The notes below the pieces were generated by a model that worked only from the letters and a program-made list of their open reading frames with translations, was not told the DNA's origin and ran no database searches. Of a stretch of 50,642 nucleotides of DNA, positions 40,331-48,158 are shown one piece after another. The DNA lies in NCBI GenBank assembly GCA_001784805.1, contig MFSE01000020.1:1-50642 (forward strand). The letters are read 5' to 3'. The DNA comes from Candidatus Moranbacteria bacterium RIFOXYA12_FULL_35_19. Its GTDB lineage: Bacteria > Patescibacteriota > Minisyncoccia > Moranbacterales > UBA2206. Both the position numbers and the translations under genes were made by a program. The first letter of the stretch is position 1. Each line of letters starts with the position of its first letter.

Positions 40331-40945
40331 TTATTTTATACTTTTTAATTTCTCCACAAACTCTGGAAATTCTTTTAATTTAAAATGCCCCTTATCTTCA
40401 AAAATTATTTTTTCAGCATTAGGCAAAGCCTTTGAATATTTTTCGAGATCAATAAATGGAACAAGGGGGTCATCCTTACTGTGATAAAGAAAAATCTTGG
40501 AACATTGGGTGGAAAATTTTTCCAAAGATTTTGGAAGAGCAAAATCTCCTAGCGTGTAGTTTATATTTTTATCTTTATCATCAAATGGCGCAGCCAGTAG
40601 AAAAGCTCCTTTTATCTTAAGTGGAAAATCATTTTCTGATAAATATTTGGCTAAAAACATCCCACCTAAAGATCCTCCAGCTAAGATTAGATTATCTTTT
40701 AAAAAAGGAAATGATTTTTCAAACCAAATTTTCCATTCACTATATTTTGCATTCCAAGTGGCGCATGGCATTTGAGGCAGGAATACTTCATAACCATCAC
40801 CCAAATCAGCTTGTAAGTGATGCACCCATCTATTTTTTCCTATAAAATATTCCTTTGTTGCTTCACGTGTTTTAAGGAATTCCAAATAATCTTTATGTGA
40901 ATTAAAAACATTTCCGCCGTGAATCCAAAAAATTTGCTGTGACAT
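40331..40945 (-). CDS. Alpha/beta hydrolase (RBBP9/YdeN-like)
   Basis: 204 residues from the ATG at 40945, which has an AAGG 8 bases before it. A longer start at 40969 would overlap the previous gene by 14 bases. IFWIHGGNVF is the oxyanion strand. The nucleophile Ser is in AGGSLGGMFLAKYL, the acid Asp in HSKDDPLVPF and the His in EDKGHFKL. The triad is complete, but the substrate is unknown. It lies in an operon with gltX. Confidence 0.82.
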   Translation of the reverse strand: MSQQIFWIHGGNVFNSHKDYLEFLKTREATKEYFIGKNRWVHHLQADLGDGYEVFLPQMPCATWNAKYSEWKIWFEKSFPFLKDNLILAGGSLGGMFLAKYLSENDFPLKIKGAFLLAAPFDDKDKNINYTLGDFALPKSLEKFSTQCSKIFLYHSKDDPLVPFIDLEKYSKALPNAEKIIFEDKGHFKLKEFPEFVEKLKSIK

Positions 40946-40955
40946 AAATTTAACC

Positions 40956-41426
40956 TTAAGCAATTTCACTTTCTTTTTCTTCTTTCTCTTTCTTGATAAA
41001 ATTCCAATGAATAAGCAAAATAGGCAGAGCGATTATTACCATTGTTAAAGAATCGATGAAATTATTTTGCCTGGCTGGCACAATGCATTTGTCGCCCGAT
41101 TGGTTTTCTTTCCAATTATCATAGTCCTTAAGAAGCGCATCTATTTGAACTTTTTGATCTTCCGTGGTTCCTTCTTTTGAAATCACAGGAGAAATTGGCG
41201 GTTGTTGACTGCATTCAAAATAGCTTTTTTTCTCCGCTTCAGGAAAAATAAAATATTTCAGGCCAATATTGAGAATTCTGCCAGAGCCGATTGCCACAAA
41301 AAGAAGACTTACTACTGCGACCAAATACAAATAAATTGTTTTGATCAACTTTGTTGTTTTTGTTGTCATAGTTATTATTGAAATTAAAATAATTAGAAAA
41401 ATTAGTATAATTATAAATAGAATCAT
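40956..41426 (-). CDS. Membrane protein, unknown
   Basis: 156 residues. Two adjacent N-terminal hydrophobic segments (about 1-20 and 28-52), an outer loop with two Cys (FECSQQPP and DKCIVPARQN), then a last membrane segment (about 125-142) and a charged tail. No family is recognised. It overlaps the WecG/TagA gene by 4 bases (ATGA type) and is translated right after it. Confidence 0.6.
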   Translation of the reverse strand: MILFIIILIFLIILISIITMTTKTTKLIKTIYLYLVAVVSLLFVAIGSGRILNIGLKYFIFPEAEKKSYFECSQQPPISPVISKEGTTEDQKVQIDALLKDYDNWKENQSGDKCIVPARQNNFIDSLTMVIIALPILLIHWNFIKKEKEEKESEIA

Positions 41427-42187
41427 TTTTTCTTGAAAAATATTTTATAGGGAAATATTATAATTGCGTTTAAGATTCTTTTGAGCCTTTCTTTTTTAAA
41501 TTTCCATTCTTGCGGTTGGAATATTCGCCAGAGCCATTCTAAGCCAATAATTTGCATAAATTTCGGAGCGCGGCGGACTTTTCCAGTAAGAAAATCAAAA
41601 CTTCCGCCAACTCCCATGGCTAGTCTAATTGTATCACATTTTTGTGAATTTATAAAGAGTTCTTGGTAGGGTGCTCCAAAGTTGCAAAATAACAAGTTAT
41701 AATTTTTTAATTCTTCCATATATGGTTGAATGGAAGTGCTATTGTTTTTATATATATTGAGATCATATCCTCCAATTTTAATTTCTGGATATTTTTTTGA
41801 TATTGCATCACAAGTTTCTTTGAAATTACTTAACCCATCCTTATTTATAGCCAGAAATATGCCTAGTTTTTTTTCATTAGCGATTTTCAAAATTTCCAGC
41901 ATCAAATCTGCGCCAGCCAGTCGGCATTTCAAATTTTTTCCAAATCGCCAAAAAGCTAATTTTATCCCAAATCCATCCGCTACATTCAAATCACTTGCGT
42001 TAAGAATATTTTTAAATTCTGGATTTTTTTGTGCTTCCAAAATAAATTCTGGATTAATCGTAGCGATCTGATGAAATTTTGGTTCACTCAAAAAAAATTT
42101 TATTCTATCTATAATTTCAAATCGATCTAAATTGTCAATTCGTACACCCAAAACTTCTTCTTTAATATTTTTATTTAATTCTTCCAT
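41423..42187 (-). CDS. WecG/TagA/CpsF family glycosyltransferase
   Basis: 254 residues (GT26). VLGVRIDNLDRFEIIDRIK, ATINPEFILEAQKNPEF, LNVADGFGIKLAFW (with the Asp of ADG-x-G), RLAGADLML and GAPYQELFI with LAMGVGGSFDFLTGKVRRAP are the family blocks. Relatives add ManNAc or another sugar to lipid-linked GlcNAc, a second step of teichoic acid or enterobacterial common antigen chains. It lies far from the main glycan region. A 26-base copy of its start region recurs inside the gene at 41707-41732. Confidence 0.92.
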   Translation of the reverse strand: MEELNKNIKEEVLGVRIDNLDRFEIIDRIKFFLSEPKFHQIATINPEFILEAQKNPEFKNILNASDLNVADGFGIKLAFWRFGKNLKCRLAGADLMLEILKIANEKKLGIFLAINKDGLSNFKETCDAISKKYPEIKIGGYDLNIYKNNSTSIQPYMEELKNYNLLFCNFGAPYQELFINSQKCDTIRLAMGVGGSFDFLTGKVRRAPKFMQIIGLEWLWRIFQPQEWKFKKERLKRILNAIIIFPYKIFFKKK

Positions 42188-42200
42188 ATATGGTTGAATG

Positions 42201-42251
42201 CCCGCCTGCCCGCTTCGCCAAAGCTTTAGCGAGGCGAGCCGGCGAGGCAGG
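42201..42251. repeat. 51-base GC-rich element, copy 2 (between genes)
   Basis: Identical over 51 bases to 19431-19481. It sits 13 bases upstream of the WecG/TagA gene. Confidence 0.95.
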
Positions 42252-42279
42252 GTAGTATTTATTATTATGGTAGTGCTTA

Positions 42280-42681
42280 TTATTTTAGTAAATTTTTTAT
42301 AAATCTGTGATGGCTATAGCGATCTAAAAGATTTTCTCTTTCCATTTCCCTGTTATTTTTTGAAGTTTTGGTTTTTAAGCATTTAGCCAGCCAGCTATTA
42401 TAATTTTCGTCTTCAGAATGTAGCCATCTTTCTGTTTTGGTTATCGTTTGAAAACTAACTTTCAATTTATTTTTTATAGTTTCATAACTCTCCCCTTCTA
42501 TAAGTAATTGCGCAATTTGAATTCTTCGGGCAACCATTAGATTCTCACTTGGAGTAAGTAGTCCCACAAAAAAATCCACAACTTCTTTTTTTGATTTAAG
42601 GTTGGCAATAATATCAAAAAAATTACCAATTATTTTATATCGTTCTTTGGAATTTATCTCATGTGATTTTACTTTCGCCAT
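42280..42681 (-). CDS. YerC/YecD-type TrpR-related regulator
   Basis: 133 residues. FFDIIANLKSKKEVVDFFVG, LLTPSENLMVARRIQIAQLL and ESYETIKNKLKVSFQTITKTERWL match the TrpR-like helix-turn-helix family of YerC type. The middle helices form the DNA-binding unit. Targets are unknown. The tail beyond residue 95 is longer than in Bacillus YerC. Upstream (42682-42799) is A/T-rich with TATTATTA tandem units and contains a further copy of the cttccat...ggttgaat sequence. Confidence 0.82.
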   Translation of the reverse strand: MAKVKSHEINSKERYKIIGNFFDIIANLKSKKEVVDFFVGLLTPSENLMVARRIQIAQLLIEGESYETIKNKLKVSFQTITKTERWLHSEDENYNSWLAKCLKTKTSKNNREMERENLLDRYSHHRFIKNLLK

Positions 42682-42799
42682 ATTTTTTTAAAAGTTATTA
42701 AATATAATACTTCCATTCAACCATATAAGGTAGTATTAGTCAATTTAGGCTTTATTATTATATTATTATATTATTATAAAGATAAAAGACATAGAATTT
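42682..42799. other. Gene-free AT-rich spacer with tandem TATTATTA
   Basis: It holds the YerC upstream region, including CTTCCATTCAACCATAT (42710-42726), which is related to 41713-41736 and 42181-42200, and a short tandem TATTATTA stretch (about 42751-42779). No gene is supported. Confidence 0.5.
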
Positions 42800-43342
42800 T
42801 TATTTTAGTGGACAGGATTCTAAAGTTAGATAGTTGCTTCCTTTTTCATTAAGTTCGCTGGAAATTATTTCAACTGATTCAATTGAAAGATTAAGCGGAA
42901 ATTTTTCCAAAATTTCAGGTTTGCTTTCCAAAGCTTCCCATTTATATTTTCTGATACGCCCTAAAGTTATATGCGCCCTAAAAGATTTTTTTGGAGTATT
43001 AGAAATACCAAGTTCTTTTTCAATATTATTTACTAGATTTTTCAATTCTTCACTAGGTTTTCCCGTAAGGGCTATAATTTTTGGTTCTTCTTTCGATGGA
43101 AAAAGCTCAATTTGGTCAAATTCAATGTCGAAAATATTTTCTTTTTCGCAAATCGCACGCGTTTTTTCGCAAATTTCCAAAATTGCTTCTTCGGAAATTA
43201 GGCCTAAAAAAATTAAGGTAATATGCAAATTAGCTTCTCTTATCCATTTTACGGGCAAATTCTGCCATTTTTCCGTGGCTAAAATAAGCCTTTTCTTGGC
43301 TTTATCTGGGATATTAAGGCTAATAAAAATTCTACTTTTCAT
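42800..43342 (-). CDS. thpR: RNA 2',3'-cyclic phosphodiesterase
   Basis: 180 residues of the 2H phosphoesterase fold. The two H-x-T/S-x motifs are NLHITLIFLG (about residues 40-49) and AHITLGRIRKY (about 125-135). It opens 2',3'-cyclic phosphates on RNA to 2'-phosphates. With an RtcB-like ligase elsewhere in the window, the cell may handle cyclic phosphate RNA ends in both directions, but the two genes are far apart. A structured RNA lies immediately upstream on the other strand. Confidence 0.9.
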   Translation of the reverse strand: MKSRIFISLNIPDKAKKRLILATEKWQNLPVKWIREANLHITLIFLGLISEEAILEICEKTRAICEKENIFDIEFDQIELFPSKEEPKIIALTGKPSEELKNLVNNIEKELGISNTPKKSFRAHITLGRIRKYKWEALESKPEILEKFPLNLSIESVEIISSELNEKGSNYLTLESCPLK

Positions 43343-43358
43343 AAATATTGTAAATTAG

Positions 43359-43386
43359 TTGACTTAATAACTATTTTTGCTATCAT
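43359..43386 (+). promoter_or_regulatory. Promoter of structured RNA 3
   Basis: TTGACT (43359-43364), 16 bases, TATCAT (43381-43386). Confidence 0.6.
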
Positions 43387-43391
43387 ATGTG

Positions 43392-43522
43392 CAACACGAG
43401 TCGAAGTCGCCCTTGGCTCCTCCACTTTGCGAGTAACCGTTATAAGTAAACTTATTGCAGTTCTTATACGGCCAGAGTAGAGAAATTATGGGCGACACCT
43501 CTTCAAATGAAGAGGTTTTTTT
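43392..43522 (+). ncRNA. Structured RNA 3, about 130 nt, unknown family
   Basis: GTCGCCC (43407-43413) pairs with GGGCGAC (43490-43496). Inside, CCG-T-TATAAG pairs with CTTATACGG (about 43438-43473) and TTGGC with GCCAG. A terminator hairpin follows directly. It has its own promoter and terminator and does not look like a leader of priA, because the priA promoter lies after the terminator. I found no SRP, 6S or riboswitch motif I could name. Confidence 0.6.
43497..43522 (+). terminator. Terminator of structured RNA 3
   Basis: ACCTCTTC-aaat-GAAGAGGT followed by TTTTTT. Confidence 0.92.
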
Positions 43523-43526
43523 ATTA

Positions 43527-43556
43527 TTAACAGATAAGAATGAATTGTGATACAAT
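43527..43556 (+). promoter_or_regulatory. Promoter of priA
   Basis: TTAACA (43527-43532), 18 bases, TACAAT (43551-43556). The start of transcription would be about 43563, next to the ATG at 43564. Confidence 0.55.
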
Positions 43557-43563
43557 AATATCA

Positions 43564-45579
43564 ATGAAAGCTGAAAATAACAAGTATTTGATTGATGTCG
43601 TTCCTCTGACAAAAATTCCGATGTCTTCCCATCAGTCTTTTTCCTATCTGTCAGATGTTGAAATTCCAAGTGGAACTTTAGTATCAATTCCCCTCTTTCA
43701 TCGAAGTGTTGAAGGTATTGCTTTGAGTACAAAAAATGATTTTGAAAGATTGGGCAATATTGAACTCAAAAAAGTTGAGAAAATAATTGCTGAAAATTTT
43801 CTCTCTGATAGCCAAATAGAATTGGCAAAATTTATTTCCGATTATTATATTTCTCCATTGGGTGTGGTGATGAAAGGTTTTGTGCCGAAGCGTATGAAAT
43901 CACGTAAAGCTCCCTCTCCTGTCCTTCGGACATCCTCTTCCGAAGGGAGAGGAGAAAATATTGTATTAACAAAAGAGCAAAAAGATGCTGTCAAAAAAAT
44001 TGCTAATTACAAATTACCAATTACAAATTACTTGCTTTTTGGTCCGGCCGGATCTGGGAAAACTGAAGTTTATATAAATTCAATAATTGAATTAAGAAAA
44101 ATAAATAAAAATTATCAATTTCTAATTTTACTGCCGGAAAAAACTTTAACTCCGCAGGCTATGGAAAGATATGGCGCTTATTTTTCATCGGAAGAAATCG
44201 TTGTTCTTTCAAGTAATATTTCCAAAGGCCAATTTTATTCTAATTGGGAAAAAATTCAATCGGGTGAGGCAAAAATTATTCTTGGCACTCGCATGGCGGT
44301 CTTTGCGCCTTTTAAAAAATTAGGACTAATTGTGATTGATGAAGAACAGGATATGTCTTTCAAACAGTGGGATATGAATCCGCGCTATGATGCTAGAACG
44401 GTGGCAGAAAAATTGGCTGAAATTCATCAGGCGAAAATTGTTCGTGGCAGTGCTACGCCATCAATAGAATCATATTTTAGAACATTAAAGAATGATTTAA
44501 AACTACTTTTATTGCCTACTTTAAAATTAAAAGAAAGCAAATTACAAATTACAAATTACAAATTACAAGCAATTATTGTTGATATGAAAAAAGAACGCTG
44601 GAGTCGGAACTATTCTTGTATATCAAAAAAATTGAAAAGTGAAATTGAATATGCGCTAAAAAACAAACAACAAATAATTGTATTTATCAATCGTCAAGGA
44701 ATGAGTAGCTTTTCAATTTGTGAAGCGTGCAAAACAGTGCTCAAATGTCCTAAATGTGAGCGGGCACTTGTTTATGAAAAAGGCGGATTCTATAAATGCA
44801 ATCATTGTAATTACAAAACTAGTATTTTTCCAAAATGTGAGAAATGTGGCGGAATAAGTTTCAAAAATGTTGGATTGGGAACACAAAAAGTGGAAAAAGA
44901 AATTTTAAGTTTGTTTCCTTCGGCCAAAATAATTGTGGCCGATACGACTTCTTCAAAAGAACTAAATTTTCATGAAAAAATTTATGATTCTTTTTCCCAA
45001 GGTAAAGCGGATATTCTTATTGGAACACAGATGATTTCCAAAGGATGGGATTTGCCGAGCGTATCATTAGTTGGTATAATAGATGTAGATAATTTGTTTT
45101 CATTGCCTGATTTTTTTGCGGAGGAAAAGGCTTTTCAGATGATTTCCCAGCTTGCTGGCAGAGTGAATCGCCCTGGTGCGCATTTCCCTGGAGAGGTAGT
45201 TATTCAAACATTTCAACCGGAAAATAAAATTATTCAATTGTCAGCTGAAAATAATTTCGAAGTTTTTTTTCAAAGAATAATTGAAGAAAGAAAAGCGTTG
45301 AATTTTCCGCCTTTTGGGAAGATTATAAAGTTAGTTTTTCAGGATTATAATTTTGAAAAAATAGAAAAAGAAACACTGGAAGTTTTTGAAAATTTATCCT
45401 CGCTAAAAAATATCAAGATATCCGAACCGCACACTCCCCTGCTCTCAAAAATCAGAGGGCGCTATCGAAAACAGATGATCATTAAATTTAAAAATAAAAT
45501 TCCAATTGAATTAGAAAAAGAAATTAGAAAACTTAAATCGGGTTGGATAATCGATAGAGACCCGATTAGCGTTATTTAA
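43564..45579 (+). CDS. priA: Primosomal replication restart helicase PriA with repeat insertions
   Basis: 671 residues from the ATG at 43564, which fits the promoter. An ATG at 43540 lies before the -10 box. N-terminal DNA-binding domain (to about 115), then the helicase: Walker A GPAGSGKTEVY, a Walker B VIDEEQD (Gln instead of the common His), ARGSATPS-like RGSATPS, the eight-Cys zinc region (CEACKTVLKCPKC...CNHC...CEKC) and GTQMISKGWDLPSVSLVG. Repeats supply about residues 116-131 (tccctctcc palindrome), 147-156 (INYKLPITNY-like) and 326-335 (KLQITNYKLQ). All three sit in linkers around the first helicase domain. It restarts stalled forks and heads priA-def-fmt. Confidence 0.95.
   Translation: MKAENNKYLIDVVPLTKIPMSSHQSFSYLSDVEIPSGTLVSIPLFHRSVEGIALSTKNDFERLGNIELKKVEKIIAENFLSDSQIELAKFISDYYISPLGVVMKGFVPKRMKSRKAPSPVLRTSSSEGRGENIVLTKEQKDAVKKIANYKLPITNYLLFGPAGSGKTEVYINSIIELRKINKNYQFLILLPEKTLTPQAMERYGAYFSSEEIVVLSSNISKGQFYSNWEKIQSGEAKIILGTRMAVFAPFKKLGLIVIDEEQDMSFKQWDMNPRYDARTVAEKLAEIHQAKIVRGSATPSIESYFRTLKNDLKLLLLPTLKLKESKLQITNYKLQAIIVDMKKERWSRNYSCISKKLKSEIEYALKNKQQIIVFINRQGMSSFSICEACKTVLKCPKCERALVYEKGGFYKCNHCNYKTSIFPKCEKCGGISFKNVGLGTQKVEKEILSLFPSAKIIVADTTSSKELNFHEKIYDSFSQGKADILIGTQMISKGWDLPSVSLVGIIDVDNLFSLPDFFAEEKAFQMISQLAGRVNRPGAHFPGEVVIQTFQPENKIIQLSAENNFEVFFQRIIEERKALNFPPFGKIIKLVFQDYNFEKIEKETLEVFENLSSLKNIKISEPHTPLLSKIRGRYRKQMIIKFKNKIPIELEKEIRKLKSGWIIDRDPISVI
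43910..43954. repeat. Palindrome inside priA, tccctctcc family
   Basis: CTCCCTCTCC and TTCCGAAGGGAGAGGAG pair with a smaller TCCTTCGGA hairpin at the centre. In frame as APSPVLRTSSSEGRGE. Confidence 0.85.
44004..44031. repeat. aattacaaattac tandem repeat in priA, first
   Basis: TAATTACAAATTACCAATTA followed by CAAATTAC. Just before the Walker A motif. Confidence 0.85.
44540..44568. repeat. aattacaaattac tandem repeat in priA, second
   Basis: Four direct copies of AATTACA. In frame, in a linker after RGSATPS. Confidence 0.85.
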
Positions 45580-45599
45580 AAAATTGAAAAAAAGTTAAG

Positions 45600-45716
45600 A
45601 AGATAATAGAAAATAGTTCAAGAGAATAGAAATTGGAAATTGGATTTTTACTGCTTTCTTTTTTCTACTTTCCTGACCTAATTTCTATTTTCAAACAACC
45701 TATTTCTAATCCCTAA
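45600..45716. repeat. AT-rich imperfect inverted repeat between priA and def
   Basis: AGAAATTGGAAATTGG-type units on the left and CCTAATTTCTATTTT...CCTATTTCTAATCC on the right form an imperfect inverted repeat. It ends directly before the def start. Confidence 0.65.
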
Positions 45717-45717
45717 T

Positions 45718-46164
45718 ATGATTCTACCAATAATAACCTACCCAAATATTATTCTTCGCCAGAAAGCGAAGAAAGTAAAAGATCCTAAAAGCAAAGAAAT
45801 CAAGAGCTTGATTTTAGATATGTTGGAAACATTGGAAAAAGTCAATGGCTTAGGTCTAGCTGCTCCACAAGTGGGCGTGTCAGTTCAACTTTGTGTGGTA
45901 AAAAATGAAAGAGGTTCTGGAAGTAAAACACATATTCTAATTAATCCAAAAATTGTTCGAAAATCTTGGGGAAAAGAAGTTTGCGAAGAAGGTTGTCTAT
46001 CTTTTCCTGGGAAATTTATTCCTATTAAAAGATGTAAAAAGGTGACAGTGAAAGCTTTGGATAAAAAAGGAGAAAAAATAACTATAAAAGCAGAGGGACT
46101 TTTGTCTCGGGCAATGCAACACGAGATTGATCATTTAGACGGAGTGCTTTTTATAGACAGATAA
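45718..46164 (+). CDS. def: Peptide deformylase
   Basis: 148 residues. The three metal blocks are GLAAPQVG (motif 1), EEGCLSFPG (motif 2 with the Cys ligand) and QHEIDHLDG (the H-E-x-x-H motif). It removes the formyl group from new proteins. Adjacent to fmt, as is usual, after priA. The start lacks a Shine-Dalgarno sequence. Confidence 0.97.
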   Translation: MILPIITYPNIILRQKAKKVKDPKSKEIKSLILDMLETLEKVNGLGLAAPQVGVSVQLCVVKNERGSGSKTHILINPKIVRKSWGKEVCEEGCLSFPGKFIPIKRCKKVTVKALDKKGEKITIKAEGLLSRAMQHEIDHLDGVLFIDR

Positions 46165-46166
46165 TA

Positions 46167-46254
46167 TTTACGAACTACGAAATTAACGAAATACGAAACA
46201 TCTAGGCTCCATTTTCGTACTTTCGTATTTAGTATTTATTTCGTAGTTCGTAAA
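46167..46254. repeat. Dispersed repeat, acgaactacgaaat family, copy 4
   Basis: The left arm TTTACGAACTACGAAATTAA and the right arm ending TATTTCGTAGTTCGTAAA. It starts 2 bases after the def stop and ends 10 bases before fmt. Confidence 0.92.
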
Positions 46255-46264
46255 AAAAGAGGCT

Positions 46265-47224
46265 ATGAAAAATTCATCTGAACCTAGAATACTTTTCATG
46301 GGAACACCGGAATTTGCGGGGGGTATTTTAGATGTGCTTATTGAAAATAAGTTTAATATAATTTCGGTTTATACCCAAGCTGATAAAAAAATCGGACGCA
46401 AACAAATAATCTCAAAATCAGCTGTTAAGAAAATTGCCGAGCAAAACAAAATAAAAAATTTTCAACCTGTTAAATTTAATGAAGATATTATAGCTGAAAT
46501 TAAAAATCAAAATCCCGATCTTATTATTGTCTCGGCGTATGGAAAAATTTTACCAAAAAGTGTTTTAGAAATTCCGAAATATGGAATAATAAATACTCAT
46601 CCTTCAGCTTTGCCAAAATATCGCGGAGCTTCGCCGATTCAAAATGCAATTTTAAACGGCGAAAAGAAAACGACAGCCACCATTATGCTTCTAGTAGAAA
46701 AGGTTGATGCTGGTGATATTTTGCTCCAAGAAGAAATTGCGATCAAAGAAACGGAAACTTACAGGGAGCTTTCCAAGCGACTTTCGGAAATTTCCGCCAA
46801 GCTTTTAGTGAAAGCAATTTCGCTTTGGATTGAGAAAAAAATAGAGCCGAAAAAACAAAACGAGGCGCAGGCAACTTTTTGTCAAATGATCAAAAAAGAA
46901 GATGGGAAAATAAATTGGAATAATAACGCTCAAGATATTTATAATCGTTACCGAGCGTTTGAAAGCTGGCCTGGTATATTTTCCTATTTTCAAAAAAATA
47001 ATCAGAACCTAAGAATAAAATTAATCCAGATTGATTTAGATAAAAATGGAAAAGAAAATAATTTTCAAATCGGCGAAGTATTTGAAGAAGATGAAAAAAT
47101 AAAAGTGAAAACTGGCAAAGGCAATATTGTTTTGGAAGAAGTCCAATTAGAAGGAAAAAATAAAATTAGCATCAAAGATTTTATCCGCGGTTATCCTAAT
47201 TTTGTCGGAAGCGTGCTAAAATAA
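46265..47224 (+). CDS. fmt: Methionyl-tRNA formyltransferase
   Basis: 319 residues. RILFMGTPEFAGGILDVLI at the start, the catalytic block NTHPSALPKYRGASPIQNA (Asn, His), DAGDILLQEEI with the Asp, and the C-terminal domain with FESWPGIFSYF. It formylates initiator Met-tRNA. Forms the def-fmt pair. It has a GAGG Shine-Dalgarno sequence 4 bases upstream. Confidence 0.97.
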   Translation: MKNSSEPRILFMGTPEFAGGILDVLIENKFNIISVYTQADKKIGRKQIISKSAVKKIAEQNKIKNFQPVKFNEDIIAEIKNQNPDLIIVSAYGKILPKSVLEIPKYGIINTHPSALPKYRGASPIQNAILNGEKKTTATIMLLVEKVDAGDILLQEEIAIKETETYRELSKRLSEISAKLLVKAISLWIEKKIEPKKQNEAQATFCQMIKKEDGKINWNNNAQDIYNRYRAFESWPGIFSYFQKNNQNLRIKLIQIDLDKNGKENNFQIGEVFEEDEKIKVKTGKGNIVLEEVQLEGKNKISIKDFIRGYPNFVGSVLK

Positions 47225-47230
47225 AGCAAA

Positions 47231-47304
47231 GGTGTCATACTGAACAAGTTTTCAGTATCTAAAAAATCGCAAAACAGATCCCGAAACAAGTTCGGGATGA
47301 CATA
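47231..47304. repeat. tgtcatgctgaa family unit after fmt
   Basis: TGTCATACTGAACAAGTTTTC and a mirror GAAACAAGTTCGGGATGACA with a degenerate centre. Confidence 0.85.
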
Positions 47305-47324
47305 TTTTAAAGTTTTTTAAATTT

Positions 47325-48155
47325 ATGCATAACCAAGCTAAAAATAATTTACTGCCCATCACTATCGGTTTTTTTCTGATTGTTTTGGTGACAGCATTAT
47401 TTTTTTTAAAATCATCTTGGCTAAATAAGAAAAAAGAAGCTACTTTAAATCAAGAGCAGGCGCAAGAAAAAAAGGATGATTTGAAAAAATATGCCAGCAT
47501 TAGTTCGGAAGAACTGTTAAGTGAAATCACTAGCAAAAAAGATTATGAAATTTTAGATATTCGCAATGCGGAAGATTTTTCAAAAAAACATATCGTTGAT
47601 TCAAAAAATATTTCTTTGGAAAACTTGAAAGAAAAAATAGCCTCTTTTGAAAAAAATAAAACTTACTGTATCGTGGATGAATTAGGGCTCACACCAGAGG
47701 AAAAGCAGGTAATGGATATTTTTTTCGCCGAAGGTTTTGAGAAAATAATTTATCTGGAAGGTGGAATTTATAGTTGGGTGTCGGAACTTAGCCCAACTGT
47801 GGAATTTGGCGACCCCAATTCTCTTTCCGACCAATCCAAAGTGAATTATATAAAAAGTGACGAGTTGAAAAAAATGATTGTCGAAGATAGTAATATTTTA
47901 TATCTGGTTGATTTACGAAGTCCAGCAGATTATACTGGCGGACACATAAAAAATGCGGTCAATATTCCGCTGGAAAACTTGGAAACTCGTCGCAAAGAAA
48001 TCCCTACTTACAAAAGAATCGTCCTCTTGGATGACACGGGCATACTAGCCTTTCAAGGCGCTGTCCGGCTTTTCGATATGGGAATTCTCAATGTTTTTAC
48101 TCTTTCCGACGGTCTCAAAGTTTGGAAAGAAAAAGAGTTTGAGGTGGTGAAATAA
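47325..48155 (+). CDS. Membrane-anchored double rhodanese-domain protein
   Basis: 276 residues. One membrane segment (about 12-29), then two rhodanese domains facing outward. Domain 1 (about 60-158) has YEILDIRNAEDFSKKHI and a Cys in TYCIVDELG where the active loop should be, but the loop lacks the usual C-x-x-G-x-R form. Domain 2 (about 180-275) has LVDLRSPADYTGGHIKNA but LLDDTGILA at the active loop, with no Cys. So domain 2 is inactive and domain 1 doubtful as a sulfurtransferase. More likely it binds a partner or ligand at the surface. Confidence 0.85.
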   Translation: MHNQAKNNLLPITIGFFLIVLVTALFFLKSSWLNKKKEATLNQEQAQEKKDDLKKYASISSEELLSEITSKKDYEILDIRNAEDFSKKHIVDSKNISLENLKEKIASFEKNKTYCIVDELGLTPEEKQVMDIFFAEGFEKIIYLEGGIYSWVSELSPTVEFGDPNSLSDQSKVNYIKSDELKKMIVEDSNILYLVDLRSPADYTGGHIKNAVNIPLENLETRRKEIPTYKRIVLLDDTGILAFQGAVRLFDMGILNVFTLSDGLKVWKEKEFEVVK

Positions 48156-48158
48156 AAT

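Noticed and set aside
44540-44568. CRISPR-like array
   Set aside because: The tandem aattaca, tacgaa and catgaaac units have no spacers of constant length and no cas genes nearby. They are simple or palindromic repeats.
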